Shown here: one piece after another, positions 34,521 to 43,534 of the stretch
Position numbering within the stretch: the stretch's first letter is position 1
Layout: the number at the start of each line of letters is the position of its first letter
Origin: Paraburkholderia tagetis
GTDB taxonomy: Bacteria; Pseudomonadota; Gammaproteobacteria; Burkholderiales; Burkholderiaceae
DNA length: 64,000 nt
Direction: 5' to 3'
NCBI RefSeq assembly: GCF_022213065.1
Contig: NZ_JAKLJA010000028.1
Location: 43,009-107,008 of the forward strand
Program-made: the position numbers and the translations under genes
Notes under the pieces: model-generated
Database searches by the model: none
What the model saw: the letters and a program-made list of their open reading frames with translations, nothing else
Told to the model about the DNA's origin: nothing

Positions 34521-35255
34521 TTACGCGTGAATGAGCGTTCTGCGCAAGGCGGCGAAGAACAACTCAGATTGCAGGCGCTCGCTTTGCACCTGGTCCGCGA
34601 CCCGTTGCGCGAGGTCGGCGGCCACGGGCCGTAGCGCGCGACCGGTCGAGCGCGCGAGCACTTGCGATGCGCACGCGCGCTCCAGGTAGTAGAGATCGTC
34701 GAACGCGTAGTCGATGCGCTCGCCGCACACCACCACGCCATGATTGCCGAGGAAGCCGATGTCCTTGCCGGCGAGCGCATGCGCGATGCGCTCGCCTTCT
34801 TCGGGGCCGAGCGCCAGGCCGTTATAGTCGCGATCCAGCGCGATGCGGCCGTGGTAGCGCATGGCGTTTTGCGAGAGGGTGGTGTCGAGCCCGCCGTCCT
34901 CGGTCAGCGTGAGCGCCGTGGCGTAAGGCATATGAGTGTGCAGAACGCAGGTCTTCCCGGCGATGCGATGGATGGCCGCGTGGATGAACATGGCCGTTGG
35001 CTCCACTTCGTGCCGGCCGGCGACCAGGGAACCGGCCGCATCCACGATCACGATGTCGTCGCCGCCCACCTCGCTCCACATCAGGCCGCGCGGGTTCAGC
35101 AAGAAGAGTCCATCCTCGCCGGGAAGCGCGACGCTGAAGTGATTGCAGACGCCCTCGCCCAGCCCGTAATGCGCGGCAGCGCGCAGCGCAAGGGCGAGAT
35201 CGGCGCGCAATTTTTCGACTTCCGGGTCGTGAAATATGGCGGGAAACTCGTTCAT
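34521..35255 (-). CDS. Class II aldolase/adducin-family protein
   Basis: A 244-residue zinc-type aldolase fold. LRAAAHYGLGEGVCNHFSVA is the usual opening, with NPRGLMWSEV, the metal motif HTHMPYATAL (~106-115) and a second metal site NHGVVVCGERI (~170-180). Members are sugar-phosphate aldolases, decarboxylases or unknown. Long N-terminal residues LFLLNPRGL resemble the YgbL/adducin branch without a clear phosphate-binding motif, so the substrate is unclear. Start at 35255 is preceded by AGGAGATGA. It lies between a permease and an AraC regulator on the same strand. Confidence 0.85.
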   Translation of the reverse strand: MNEFPAIFHDPEVEKLRADLALALRAAAHYGLGEGVCNHFSVALPGEDGLFLLNPRGLMWSEVGGDDIVIVDAAGSLVAGRHEVEPTAMFIHAAIHRIAGKTCVLHTHMPYATALTLTEDGGLDTTLSQNAMRYHGRIALDRDYNGLALGPEEGERIAHALAGKDIGFLGNHGVVVCGERIDYAFDDLYYLERACASQVLARSTGRALRPVAADLAQRVADQVQSERLQSELFFAALRRTLIHA

Positions 35256-35384
35256 CGTCTCATCTCCTGTTTCGGGCCGGGCGTTGCCGAATTTCGTGGT
35301 GCGTTGCGTGGCTGCCCGGCGGGGTTCAGTTTCCCGGCTAGTGGCGTTGCTGTCCAGCCCCGCCGGGAGGATTCGATTGTCGAT

Positions 35385-36788
35385 TTATTGGACGCGCGCG
35401 TGAACCCGCGCAGGCTGGGTTTGCTCCTCGCGCAGCCGGTAGCGCCGGTTCAACCACGACGCCGCCACGACGCAAATCGCGAGTGCGCCCGTTGCCGCAG
35501 CCTCGATACGGTGCTCCTCGCCCAGCAACATCATGATCAGCACGCCGCAGATGAACGCGATGACCGCCCACGTCAGCCACGGAAAGCACCACATCTTCAA
35601 CTGAAGGCCGTCTTTCGCCAGCTCCAGCTTGGCGCGCGTCCGAAGCTGCGAGACTGCGATGACGAGATACACGAGCAGCGCGATCGCGCCCGATGTGGCC
35701 AGCAAAAAGCTGAACACCTGCTCGGGCACCAGGTAGTTCGCGATCACCGTCAGGAAGCCGAACGCGGTGGAGGCCAGCACGGCCGCGCGCGGCGTACCTG
35801 CGTGGTCGGTCGTGCGCAGCATGGCCGGTGCGTCGCGCCGCGCGGAGAGCGAGTAGAGCATGCGCGACGCCGTGTAAAGCGCCGAGTTCAAGCAGCTCGC
35901 GACCGACAGCAGCACGACCACGTCGATGATGGCCTTCGCGTTCGGCACGCCGATCAGTTCCATCGCGCGCTGATACGAGCCCTGCGACGTCAGGAGCGGA
36001 TCGGTCCACGGAACGAGCGCGGTGACGACGAAGATCGAGCCGAAGTAGAACAGCGAGATGCGCCAGATGACCGAGCGGGTGGCGCGCACGATCTGCTGAC
36101 GCGGGTTATGCGATTCCGCGGCGGCAATGGTGACGATTTCCGTGCCCATGAACGAGAACATCGTGGTGAGCATGGCCGCGAAGACGGCGCCGATACCGTT
36201 CGGCATGTAGCCGCCGTTCGCCACGAGCCGCGAGACGCCCGACACGCCGGAATGCGGCAGGATGCCGAGAATCGCGGCGCCGCCGATGCAGATAAAGACG
36301 ACGATGGCGACCACCTTGATGAGCGCGAACCAGAATTCGAATTCGCCGTAGTTCTTGACCGAGAGAAGATTCGTGACGGTCAGGATGAACGTGATCCCCA
36401 AGGCATAGACCCACGTTGCAATGGAGGGAAACCACGTATTGAGGATGGTGGCGCCGGCGGTGGCTTCGATCGGGATGACCAGCACCCAGAACCACCAGTA
36501 CAGCCAGCCGATCGTGAATCCGGCCCAATGGCCGATGGCGTGATCGGCATAGGTGGAAAACGAGCCGCTGTCGGGCTGCGCCGTGGCCATTTCGCCCAGC
36601 ATGCGCATGACGAGCACGACGAGCATGCCTGTGAACACATAGGCGAGCAGGGCTGCCGGCCCGGCCTCTGCGATGGCGTGGCCCGAGCCCACGAACAACC
36701 CCGCACCGATCACGCCGCCGATGGACATCATCGTCACGTGCCGCTGCTTGAGTCCGCTGCTTAATTTCGCGTCCTTCGATACCTGCAT
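35385..36788 (-). CDS. Amino-acid permease, GabP-like (APC superfamily, AAT family)
   Basis: A 467-residue carrier with about 12 membrane segments. LKQRHVTMMSIGGVIGAGLF is the AAT-family start, with GHAIAEAGPAALLAYVFTG, a SGSFSTYADHAIGHWAGF loop, and GTEIVTIAAAESHNP followed by RQQIVRATRSVIWR. It resembles GABA/4-aminobutyrate permeases most, but D-amino acids, ethanolamine-like amines or other amino acids are possible. The start at 36788 has GGAGAAG 4 nt upstream. It heads the minus-strand set with the aldolase and AraC genes. Confidence 0.82.
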   Translation of the reverse strand: MQVSKDAKLSSGLKQRHVTMMSIGGVIGAGLFVGSGHAIAEAGPAALLAYVFTGMLVVLVMRMLGEMATAQPDSGSFSTYADHAIGHWAGFTIGWLYWWFWVLVIPIEATAGATILNTWFPSIATWVYALGITFILTVTNLLSVKNYGEFEFWFALIKVVAIVVFICIGGAAILGILPHSGVSGVSRLVANGGYMPNGIGAVFAAMLTTMFSFMGTEIVTIAAAESHNPRQQIVRATRSVIWRISLFYFGSIFVVTALVPWTDPLLTSQGSYQRAMELIGVPNAKAIIDVVVLLSVASCLNSALYTASRMLYSLSARRDAPAMLRTTDHAGTPRAAVLASTAFGFLTVIANYLVPEQVFSFLLATSGAIALLVYLVIAVSQLRTRAKLELAKDGLQLKMWCFPWLTWAVIAFICGVLIMMLLGEEHRIEAAATGALAICVVAASWLNRRYRLREEQTQPARVHARVQ

Positions 36789-37130
36789 GTCTTCTCCGAT
36801 GTCAAACATTTGAGTCCAGTGCAGCGCACAAAGTCTCGTTGGCCCAGAAAAGTGAGTCAAGGGAGAATCCATGCGCGCTTGATAGTGGCGCGGTTCCGCA
36901 TAAGGAATGCGGCTGGATCCGTTTTTTTCCGCGCCTACTGGATGAAATCCGATTGCCGATCGCTACACATAGAACGATTGCGCCATCGTCAGGCATCGAA
37001 ACGACGCTGTCCTTGAACCGAGCCATAGCGCATGACGATGATTTCGGACTACGGATGTTTTACGCAGTGGACAGTGCATGTACACACCTGTTCGCGGCAC
37101 TGACGCACTCAGGCGGCGATCCGCCATCCC
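36789..37130. promoter_or_regulatory. Upstream region of the permease operon
   Basis: 342 bp between the permease start and the TetR gene stop. It is AT-richer than the genes and should hold the permease promoter. No convincing ORF, hairpin or operator stands out; GCAGTGGACAGTGCATG at 37063-37079 has a short direct repeat (GTGGACAGTGCATG partly mirrored by TGTACACACC). Confidence 0.35.
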
Positions 37131-37748
37131 TCACGCATAGCGCGCGAGAAACATGTCGGCGGCGGCTTGCGCGATCTGCTGCTGTTCGTCTTCGCCTAGC
37201 GGCGGCTGTCCCATCGTCACTTGCGGCCAGAACGCAAACGCCTTCACGAGCCCATGCAGTTGCTGCGCGGCGAACAGCGGATCGTCGACGCGCAGGCGGC
37301 CGTCGGCGGCGGCCGCGCGGATCCATACCGTCACGTCTTCTTCGCGCTGCCCGAGGCGCGCCACCATGTCCCGCGCCCGCTCGGGCGAGTGGATGCCGGC
37401 TCCGATCGCCACGCGCGCGAGCGTGAGAAACGCGTCGTCGGCCATGAGGCGCAGCTTGCGCAGCAAGAGCGCCAGCAATTGCTCGCGCAGCGGGTCCGCT
37501 GCGCGGTACGCGCTCGGAGCGCCACCCGCGCTGGCGTCCCAGAGCTGATGCAGGATCGCCTCGAACAGTGCCTCCTTGCTCGGGAAGTGGTTGTAGACCG
37601 TGCGCTTCGAAACGCTCGCGCGGGCCGCGATGCGGTCCATGCTGGTGGCGTCGTAGCCGGCGGCGAGAAATTCCTCGATGGCCGCTTCGAGTATGGCGGC
37701 GCGCTTGCGGTCGGTCAGGCGTTGGGGGGCGGAGGCGTTTGGATCCAT
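37131..37748 (-). CDS. TetR-family transcriptional regulator
   Basis: A 205-residue regulator. The N-terminal HTH (~12-60) reads AAILEAAIEEFLAAGYDATS then MDRIAARASVSKRTVYNHFP SKEALF, the TetR consensus. The C-terminal domain is of the TetR_C AefR-like kind with LLRKLRLMADDAFLTLARVA. Usually such repressors control efflux or catabolic genes; the target is not evident. The start at 37748 is preceded by few alternatives. It sits tandem with the IclR-type gene on the same strand, 44 nt downstream of its stop. Confidence 0.88.
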   Translation of the reverse strand: MDPNASAPQRLTDRKRAAILEAAIEEFLAAGYDATSMDRIAARASVSKRTVYNHFPSKEALFEAILHQLWDASAGGAPSAYRAADPLREQLLALLLRKLRLMADDAFLTLARVAIGAGIHSPERARDMVARLGQREEDVTVWIRAAAADGRLRVDDPLFAAQQLHGLVKAFAFWPQVTMGQPPLGEDEQQQIAQAAADMFLARYA

Positions 37749-37792
37749 GCAGGGATTTTACTGTGCATCGCCAGCCGGGCTGAATCCGGGTC

Positions 37793-38602
37793 TTACTCCA
37801 CGGACAGGCGCGCGCCGATCCGGGCGGCGGCGTCGCGAAGCTCCTCCAGATGGCGCGCGGCCATTTCCTCCACCTTGAAAAGCCGCTCGATCCATACGAT
37901 GTTGACGCAGCCGGCAATGGAGCCATCGGGCGCCGCGATGGGCACGGCGAGCGCGGACAGGCCGTCGTTGTATTGCGCCCGCGACTGGTCATACGCGCCG
38001 CCGAAGTTGCGCTCGCGCGCGCCGTAGCCCTGGCGGCGCGTTTCATTGATCAACTGCCGGACGTAGCGCCCGTCGTGCGCGCGCTCGTCGCCGGGCCGCT
38101 GCCCCTGGCGCAACGCTTCGAGCAGGGATTCGCGTTCCTCGTCGGGGCAGAACGCCAGATACGCGCGGCCGACCGCCGAGCGCAGCATGTTGATCTCATA
38201 TCCGAGCTTGTCGCGGTTGACGACGAAGTACGAGCGCTTGCGGTTCGACTCGCAGAGCGCCATCGTCGTGCCGCGCCGCACCGCGAGGTCCGATGGCCAG
38301 AGGATGCGGGCCTGCAATTGGTCCAGCTCCGTAACCGCGCATTCGATCAGATGATCCACGCGATCGAGGCGCCGCGCGCGCGCCTGCAACGTATAGCTCG
38401 GACGAAAGAGCCCATCGGCCAGTCGCTGCCAGATCAGCCCCTGGCGCTCCAGGGTCAAAAGAATACGCAGCAATGTGGCCTTGGGAATGCCCGTGTGCAG
38501 ATGCAGGTCGTGCAGGCTGGCGGCCTGAAGTTCCTGCAGGGTCTTGAGCGTGACGAGGCCTCGTTCGAGGGCGTCGATGGTCTTGACTTTCGGTGACCAC
38601 AT
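37793..38602 (-). CDS. IclR-family transcriptional regulator
   Basis: A 269-residue regulator with an N-terminal winged helix (KTIDALERGLVTLKTLQEL, HTGIPKATLLRILLTLERQG) and a C-terminal effector domain (GYEINMLRSAVGRAYLAFCP, then NDGLSALAVPIAAPDGSIAG, ending in AARIGARLSVE). The family resembles MhpR-type regulators. I chose the ATG at 38602 because the HTH starts nine residues on and a palindrome lies just upstream; an in-frame ATG at 38662 would add 20 residues and place the palindrome inside the gene. Divergent from the sulfatase-TRAP operon, its likely target. Confidence 0.85.
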   Translation of the reverse strand: MWSPKVKTIDALERGLVTLKTLQELQAASLHDLHLHTGIPKATLLRILLTLERQGLIWQRLADGLFRPSYTLQARARRLDRVDHLIECAVTELDQLQARILWPSDLAVRRGTTMALCESNRKRSYFVVNRDKLGYEINMLRSAVGRAYLAFCPDEERESLLEALRQGQRPGDERAHDGRYVRQLINETRRQGYGARERNFGGAYDQSRAQYNDGLSALAVPIAAPDGSIAGCVNIVWIERLFKVEEMAARHLEELRDAAARIGARLSVE

Positions 38603-38619
38603 GGCCGGAATCCGTTGCG

Positions 38620-38634
38620 TTTCACTGAGTGAAA
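38620..38634. promoter_or_regulatory. Palindrome TTTCACTGAGTGAAA between IclR and sulfatase genes
   Basis: A perfect 15-bp dyad (7-bp arms around G) in the 99-bp divergent intergenic region, 18 nt upstream of the IclR start and 68 nt upstream of the sulfatase start. Size, symmetry and position fit an IclR-type operator for both directions. Confidence 0.6.
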
Positions 38635-38701
38635 TCATCTCAGAAATCGCTGGGTTGCGCATCCCGGCTGTTCTACGCTTGCTTCAATCAAGGAGAGAGC
38701 G

Positions 38702-40282
38702 ATGGAGACAGTCAAGAACATCCTGTTCGTCATGTGCGATCAGTTGCGCTGGGACTACCTGTCCTGCTACGGCCACCCGACGCTGCACACGCCGAACATC
38801 GATGCACTGGCGCAGCGCGGCGTGCGCTTCGAGCGCGCCTACGTGCAAAGCCCGGTTTGCGGCCCGTCGCGCATGTCGTACTACACGGGCCGCTACGTGG
38901 CGAGTCACCGCGCGTACTGGAATTTCGTGCCGCTGCCCGTTGGCGAGCTGACGCTTGGCGACTACCTGCGCACGCGCGGCATGCGCGTCGCGCTCGCGGG
39001 CAAGACGCACATGGTCGCCGACAAGGCGGGCATGCAGCGCCTCGGCATGAGCCATGAGTCGCCGGACGCGGTGCTGGTGGAGGAGTGCGGCTTCGAGCCG
39101 TTCGATCGCGACGACGGCATTCACCCCGGCCTCTTCGGCAAGCGCGTTCAAACGCCGTACTGCGATTACCTGCGCAGCAAGGGCTACGAGGGCGACAATC
39201 CCTGGCATGACTACGCAAATTCGGCCGAAGGACCGAACGGCGAGATTCTGAGCGGCTGGAAGATGCGCCACGCGTCGAAGCCGGCGCGCGTCAGCGAGGA
39301 GCACTCGGAAACGCCGTATATGATCGACCGCGCGATGGCGTTCATCCGCGAGCAGGGCGACGCGCCCTGGTGCCTGCACCTGAGTCTGATCAAGCCGCAC
39401 TGGCCGTACATCGTGCCCGCGCCCTACCACGACATGTATGGCCCCGAGGACGTGAAGCCCGCCGTGCGCACGCTCGACGAGCGCGAGCATCCGCATCCGG
39501 TCTACGGCGCGTTCATGAAGCACGATGAGAGCGTGAGCTTCGCGCGCGACGAGGTGCGCGAAACGGTCGTCCCCACTTACATGGGACTCGTGAAGCAGAT
39601 CGACGATCACCTCGGCCGCCTGTTCGCGTTCCTGCGCGAAACCGGCCGCGACCAGGACACGATGATCGTGTTCACGAGCGATCACGGCGACTATCTGGGC
39701 GACCACTGGCTCGGCGAGAAGGAGCTCTTTCACGATGCGTCGTCGCGCGTGCCGCTCATCGTCGTCGATCCGCGCCCGGAGGCCGACGCCACGCGCGGCA
39801 CGGTCGAGCGACGGCTCGTCGAGGCGATCGATCTGCTGCCCACTTTCCTCGATGCGGCGGGCGTGGAAATTCCCGCTCATATCGTCGAGGGGCGCTCGCT
39901 GCAACCGCTGCTGCACGGTGCGCCTGACGTATCGTGGCGCGATGCGGTCTTCAGCGAGTTCGACTATTCGTTCCGTTCGCGCACGCGCACGCTGCTGGGC
40001 CGCGATCTCGACGGCTGCCGCTGTTTCATGGTGTTCGACGGGCGCTGGAAATACATCCATTACGACGGCTTCGCGCCGCAACTGTTCGATCTCGCGGCAG
40101 ACCCCGACGAACTGAACGATCTGGGCCGCGATGCGCAACACGCGAGCGTGCGCGCCGAGTTGCATGAGCGCCTGTTCGACTGGCTGCGCCATCGCACCTT
40201 GCGGCAGACGGCGCCGGCGCGCTTCGTCGAACGCTGGACGGAAGTCTCGGAGAAGGGCGGCATCCTGCTCGGCGACTGGTAA
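38702..40282 (+). CDS. Sulfatase / phosphonate-monoester-hydrolase family enzyme
   Basis: A 526-residue member of the alkaline-phosphatase superfamily. NILFVMCDQLRWDYLSCYGH gives the first metal Asp; SPVCGPSRMSYYTGRY contains the C-x-P-S-R motif whose Cys becomes formylglycine in sulfatases and phosphonate monoester hydrolases; AGKTHM holds the conserved Lys; TSDHGDYLGDHWLGEK gives further metal residues. No signal peptide, so it acts in the cytoplasm. A TRAP transporter follows 80 nt later, suggesting import and hydrolysis of an anionic sulfate or phosphonate ester. A formylglycine-generating enzyme gene is not in the window. Confidence 0.85.
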   Translation: METVKNILFVMCDQLRWDYLSCYGHPTLHTPNIDALAQRGVRFERAYVQSPVCGPSRMSYYTGRYVASHRAYWNFVPLPVGELTLGDYLRTRGMRVALAGKTHMVADKAGMQRLGMSHESPDAVLVEECGFEPFDRDDGIHPGLFGKRVQTPYCDYLRSKGYEGDNPWHDYANSAEGPNGEILSGWKMRHASKPARVSEEHSETPYMIDRAMAFIREQGDAPWCLHLSLIKPHWPYIVPAPYHDMYGPEDVKPAVRTLDEREHPHPVYGAFMKHDESVSFARDEVRETVVPTYMGLVKQIDDHLGRLFAFLRETGRDQDTMIVFTSDHGDYLGDHWLGEKELFHDASSRVPLIVVDPRPEADATRGTVERRLVEAIDLLPTFLDAAGVEIPAHIVEGRSLQPLLHGAPDVSWRDAVFSEFDYSFRSRTRTLLGRDLDGCRCFMVFDGRWKYIHYDGFAPQLFDLAADPDELNDLGRDAQHASVRAELHERLFDWLRHRTLRQTAPARFVERWTEVSEKGGILLGDW

Positions 40283-40298
40283 TACGTTAGTGGAAGCA

Positions 40299-40316
40299 CG
40301 GGGGCGCCGGCCCCCC
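40299..40316. terminator. GC-rich hairpin between sulfatase and dctP
   Basis: GGGGGC-GCCG-GCCCCC forms a six-pair stem with a four-base loop, extendable by one C-G-like pair, 17 nt after the sulfatase stop and 47 nt before dctP. With no T-run it is more likely a processing or stability element that gives the binding protein a different expression from the enzyme. Confidence 0.45.
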
Positions 40317-40362
40317 AACAGCGGTAGAGCAGGCAAAATTATTCAGACATGCAGGAGACACC

Positions 40363-41379
40363 ATGTATCGCCTCATCGCAGCCCATTTAGTGGCGCTGGC
40401 GCTGGCGTTACCGGCCATGGCGCACGCCGCCACGACGCTGGTCGTCAACGCCTTTCTGCCGCCACAGCACATCTTCAACGTCGAGGTCATGAGGCCGTGG
40501 GCCGAGGACGTCGAGCGCGCCACCCAGGGGCGCGTGAAGATCGTCTTTCCGCCCACCAGCATCGGCTCGCCGCAGCAGCAGTGGGACGTCGTGCGCAAGC
40601 GCATCGTGGACGGCGCCTATATCTTCAACGGCCTCATCCAGAACAAGGCGAGCCTCGTGCAGCTCGCGCATCTGCCGCTCGGTTCGTCCTCCTCCGAAGG
40701 CATGTCGATCGCGCTCTGGCGCACCTACGAAAAGTATTTCGAGCGGGCCGGCCAGTATGGCGACGTCCATCTGCTCGCGCTCGTGGTGTTTCCGGCCGGC
40801 GAGATCTACAGCCTCAAGAAGCCCGTCACGTCGCTTCAGGCGATACACGGCGTGAAATACTGGGCACTGCCAGGTGTTGCCTCGACGCTGATGGATCGCG
40901 GCGGCGCGGGCGTGGTCGCCACGCCCGCCGCGAAAATGAGCGAGCTGGTGGCAGGCGGCACCGTGGACGGCTTCGCCGGTATTCCCGAGATGGACGCCGC
41001 GCGCTTCAACGTGGTCCGCTACGCACGCTACGAAACGACCGTGCCGGGCGGCATTACCGCGCCGAGCTTCTCGCTCTTCGTGAACAAGCAGGTATGGGCG
41101 TCGATCGCGCCGGCCGACCGCGCAGCCATCACGGCGCTCTCGGGCGAGGCATTCGCACACCGCATGGCCGCGATCGACGCGGCGAACCAGCAAGCGCGCG
41201 CACAAGCCGTGGCGAACGGGCTCAAGCTGATCGATCCGCCGCCCGCGTTCGTCGCCCAGTTGCGTGCGCTGGCGCAGCCGATGGACGCGCACTGGATCGC
41301 CCAGGCGAACCGCTTGAACGTGGACGGCGGGGCCGCACTGGCTTACTACCGTGACGAAGCCAGGCAGGAGGCAAGATGA
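40363..41379 (+). CDS. dctP: TRAP transporter substrate-binding protein DctP
   Basis: A 338-residue periplasmic protein. The Sec signal peptide is MYRLIAAHLVALALALPAMA(HAA), cleavage near 22-24. The mature part opens TTLVVNAFLPPQHIFNVEVM and contains QTQ-less FPPTSIGSPQQQWDVVRKRI, then the DctP motif near GVKYWALPGVASTLMDRGGA and a FSLFVNKQVWASI segment. It binds an organic anion, probably a carboxylate or sulfate/phosphonate ester, for DctQM. Start at 40363 follows AGGAGAC. First gene of dctPQM, overlapping dctQ (ATGA). Confidence 0.9.
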   Translation: MYRLIAAHLVALALALPAMAHAATTLVVNAFLPPQHIFNVEVMRPWAEDVERATQGRVKIVFPPTSIGSPQQQWDVVRKRIVDGAYIFNGLIQNKASLVQLAHLPLGSSSSEGMSIALWRTYEKYFERAGQYGDVHLLALVVFPAGEIYSLKKPVTSLQAIHGVKYWALPGVASTLMDRGGAGVVATPAAKMSELVAGGTVDGFAGIPEMDAARFNVVRYARYETTVPGGITAPSFSLFVNKQVWASIAPADRAAITALSGEAFAHRMAAIDAANQQARAQAVANGLKLIDPPPAFVAQLRALAQPMDAHWIAQANRLNVDGGAALAYYRDEARQEAR

Positions 41380-41936
41380 GCCACGCGAATCCTTCCGCCG
41401 CATTGCAGCCGCCCGGGATGCTTGCCGACGACGCGAGCAGCCCCCGCGAGCGGGCCGCCTCACGCTGGCTGCGGCGTGTACTTGGCGCAGTCGTCGCGCT
41501 CGTGCTGCTCTCGATCATGGGCCTCACGTTCTGCGACGTGTTCATGCGGTACTGGTTCTCCGCGCCCATACGCGGGGCCTCTGAGATCGTGCGCTTTGCC
41601 ATGGCGATCCTCATTTTCTCGGCGTTTCCGCTCGTGACGCTCAGCCAGCAGCACATCACGGTGAACCTGCTGCATGGGCGTTTCGGACGCCTCGGCAGCT
41701 GGCTGCAACACCTGTTCGTGCTGCTCGTGAGCCTCGTGGCGGTCGGCATCATGACCTGGCAGCTCGCCAGCGACGGCGCCGACCTCGCCCACAACCGCAT
41801 CACCACGACCGTGCTGGAATGGCCGCTTGCGCCGCTCAGCTACTACATGAGCGCACTGTCCGGCGTCACGCTGATCGTGCTGCTCGCGCTCACTGTCGAT
41901 CACTTCGCCGCGCTCGGCCGCAAGGAAACGCCATGA
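41376..41936 (+). CDS. dctQ: TRAP transporter small permease DctQ
   Basis: A 186-residue inner-membrane protein with four hydrophobic segments (~33-52, 70-90, 110-130, 148-170), the DctQ pattern, including DVFMRYWFSAPIRGASEIVR and TLSQQHITVN. It forms the transporter with DctM. Start ATG overlaps the dctP stop and its stop overlaps the dctM start, both as ATGA. Confidence 0.9.
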   Translation: MSHANPSAALQPPGMLADDASSPRERAASRWLRRVLGAVVALVLLSIMGLTFCDVFMRYWFSAPIRGASEIVRFAMAILIFSAFPLVTLSQQHITVNLLHGRFGRLGSWLQHLFVLLVSLVAVGIMTWQLASDGADLAHNRITTTVLEWPLAPLSYYMSALSGVTLIVLLALTVDHFAALGRKETP

Positions 41937-43225
41937 CACTCGCACTTTCCGGCTTCGCCGCCGTTTTGCTGTTCGCGTTCGTGGGCGTGCCGCTCGGCTT
42001 TGCGATGCTCGGCATCGGCGTGGGCTCGTTCGCGCTGATCCGCGGCTGGGAGCCCGCGCTCTCGATGGCCGGCATGACGATCGCCGACCTTGCCGCCAAC
42101 GAGAATCTCTCCGTGCTGCCGATGTTTATCCTGATGGGCACGTTCATCTACAAAGCCGATCTGGCCGAGGAACTTTACGACGCGGCCAACGCCTGGATCG
42201 GCCACTTCAAGGGCGGCCTCGCACATGCCACGGTGCTGGCCTGCGCGGGTTTCGCCTCGATGTCGGGCAGCTCGATCGCCACGGCGGCCACCATGACCAA
42301 GGTCGCGATGCCGCCCATGCGCCGCCACCGTTACTCGGACAGCCTCGCTGCCGGCTGCGTGAGTTCGGGCGGCACGCTGGGCGCGCTGATTCCGCCGAGC
42401 TTTCCCTTGCTCATCTACGGAGTCCTGACCGATCAGGACATCGGCAAGCTGTTTATCGCGGGGATCGGCCCAGGATTGCTGCTGGGCTCGCTGTTCCTGC
42501 TCTCGATCTGGTGGACGGTGCGGCGCGATCCCGCCAAAGGCCCGCGCGGCGAGCGCGTGGCCTGGCGCACGCGCTTCGCCAAGCTCGGCAAGATCTGGGG
42601 CGTGCTCGCGCTGTTCCTGATCGTGGTTGGCGGCCTGTATAGCGGCATTTTCACGGCCACGGAGGCATCGAGCGTTGGCGCGACGGGCGCGCTCGTGTTC
42701 GCGGGGCTGCGCCGCAAGCTGAGCTGGGCGCTGCTGTTCGAGTCGCTCGTGGAAGCGGGCAAGACCACCGCGATGATCTTCGCCATCGCCTTCGGCGGCA
42801 TGGTGTTCGCAAACTTCATCACGCTCTCGGGCCTCACGGCCACGCTGGTCGCCTGGATTCACGCGCTGCATTTGCCGCTGCTCGGCGTGATCGCGGTCAT
42901 CACCTGCATCTACATCGTGCTCGGCTCGCTCATGGAAGCGCTCGCGATGATGCTGCTCACCATTCCCGTGTTCGCGGCGGTGGTGCAGCCGCTTGGCGCG
43001 AACATGATCTGGTTCGGCATTTACGTGGCGATGATGATGGAGATCGGCATGATTCATCCGCCCGTGGGCATGAACGTGTTCATGGTGAAGACCATGTTGC
43101 CGGAATTGTCGATTCGCACCATTTTCCGCGGCACAGTGCCGTTTCTCTGCGCGAACATCGTGGCGCTGGTGGTGGTGATTCTCGTGCCGGACATTGCGCT
43201 CGGACTGGTCCACCTCATGCGCTGA
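41933..43225 (+). CDS. dctM: TRAP transporter large permease DctM
   Basis: A 430-residue sodium-coupled permease with about 12-13 membrane segments. It has FVGVPLGFAMLGIGVGSF, the conserved MSGSSIATAATMTKVAMP loop, GGTLGALIPPSFPLLIYGVL and a late MEIGMIHPPVGMNVFMVK. The ATG at 41933 overlaps dctQ. Last gene of the sulfatase-TRAP operon. Confidence 0.92.
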   Translation: MTLALSGFAAVLLFAFVGVPLGFAMLGIGVGSFALIRGWEPALSMAGMTIADLAANENLSVLPMFILMGTFIYKADLAEELYDAANAWIGHFKGGLAHATVLACAGFASMSGSSIATAATMTKVAMPPMRRHRYSDSLAAGCVSSGGTLGALIPPSFPLLIYGVLTDQDIGKLFIAGIGPGLLLGSLFLLSIWWTVRRDPAKGPRGERVAWRTRFAKLGKIWGVLALFLIVVGGLYSGIFTATEASSVGATGALVFAGLRRKLSWALLFESLVEAGKTTAMIFAIAFGGMVFANFITLSGLTATLVAWIHALHLPLLGVIAVITCIYIVLGSLMEALAMMLLTIPVFAAVVQPLGANMIWFGIYVAMMMEIGMIHPPVGMNVFMVKTMLPELSIRTIFRGTVPFLCANIVALVVVILVPDIALGLVHLMR

Positions 43226-43534
43226 ACGCCGACCGCCTGGCGCGCGCTCGCGCGTCTACCCGTAATTGTCCTGGGGTGGCCGTATCGCACCACAACGCGC
43301 CGCCCGCTCCGCTCGCCGTGTCCCGGCTGCCTTGCCCGGCGGCCGCGCGCGCCCGATTGTTTGCGATTCGCGAATGACGTATTCGGGCGTTATCCGGTAC
43401 TGATTACGGGGTGCTTGCGACTATCTTTGCCACGTCGATTCCGATGGCGTCCAGCACAGTGATGCATGTCGCGTCGCACACCGTTTTTCGAACATACCGA
43501 TGGCGCGGCAGCCGGCCGGCCCAAGGAGACAGAG
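43226..43534. promoter_or_regulatory. Intergenic region upstream of the MFS carrier gene
   Basis: 309 bp between dctM and the MFS gene. It contains GCGATTCGCGAATGACG (43363-43379, with the palindrome ATTCGCGAAT at 43366-43375), a candidate operator or promoter-proximal site. A strong AAGGAGA ribosome site precedes the MFS ATG. No ORF here is credible. Confidence 0.4.

Noticed and set aside
34662..36764. Very long plus-strand frame opposite the aldolase and permease genes
   Set aside because: Arg/His/Asp-rich antisense frame typical of high-GC DNA; the minus-strand genes have clear families and ribosome sites.
38602..38662. Longer start for the IclR-family regulator
   Set aside because: The extra 20 residues precede the winged helix without homology and would put a perfect palindromic operator inside the coding region; kept only as an alternative.
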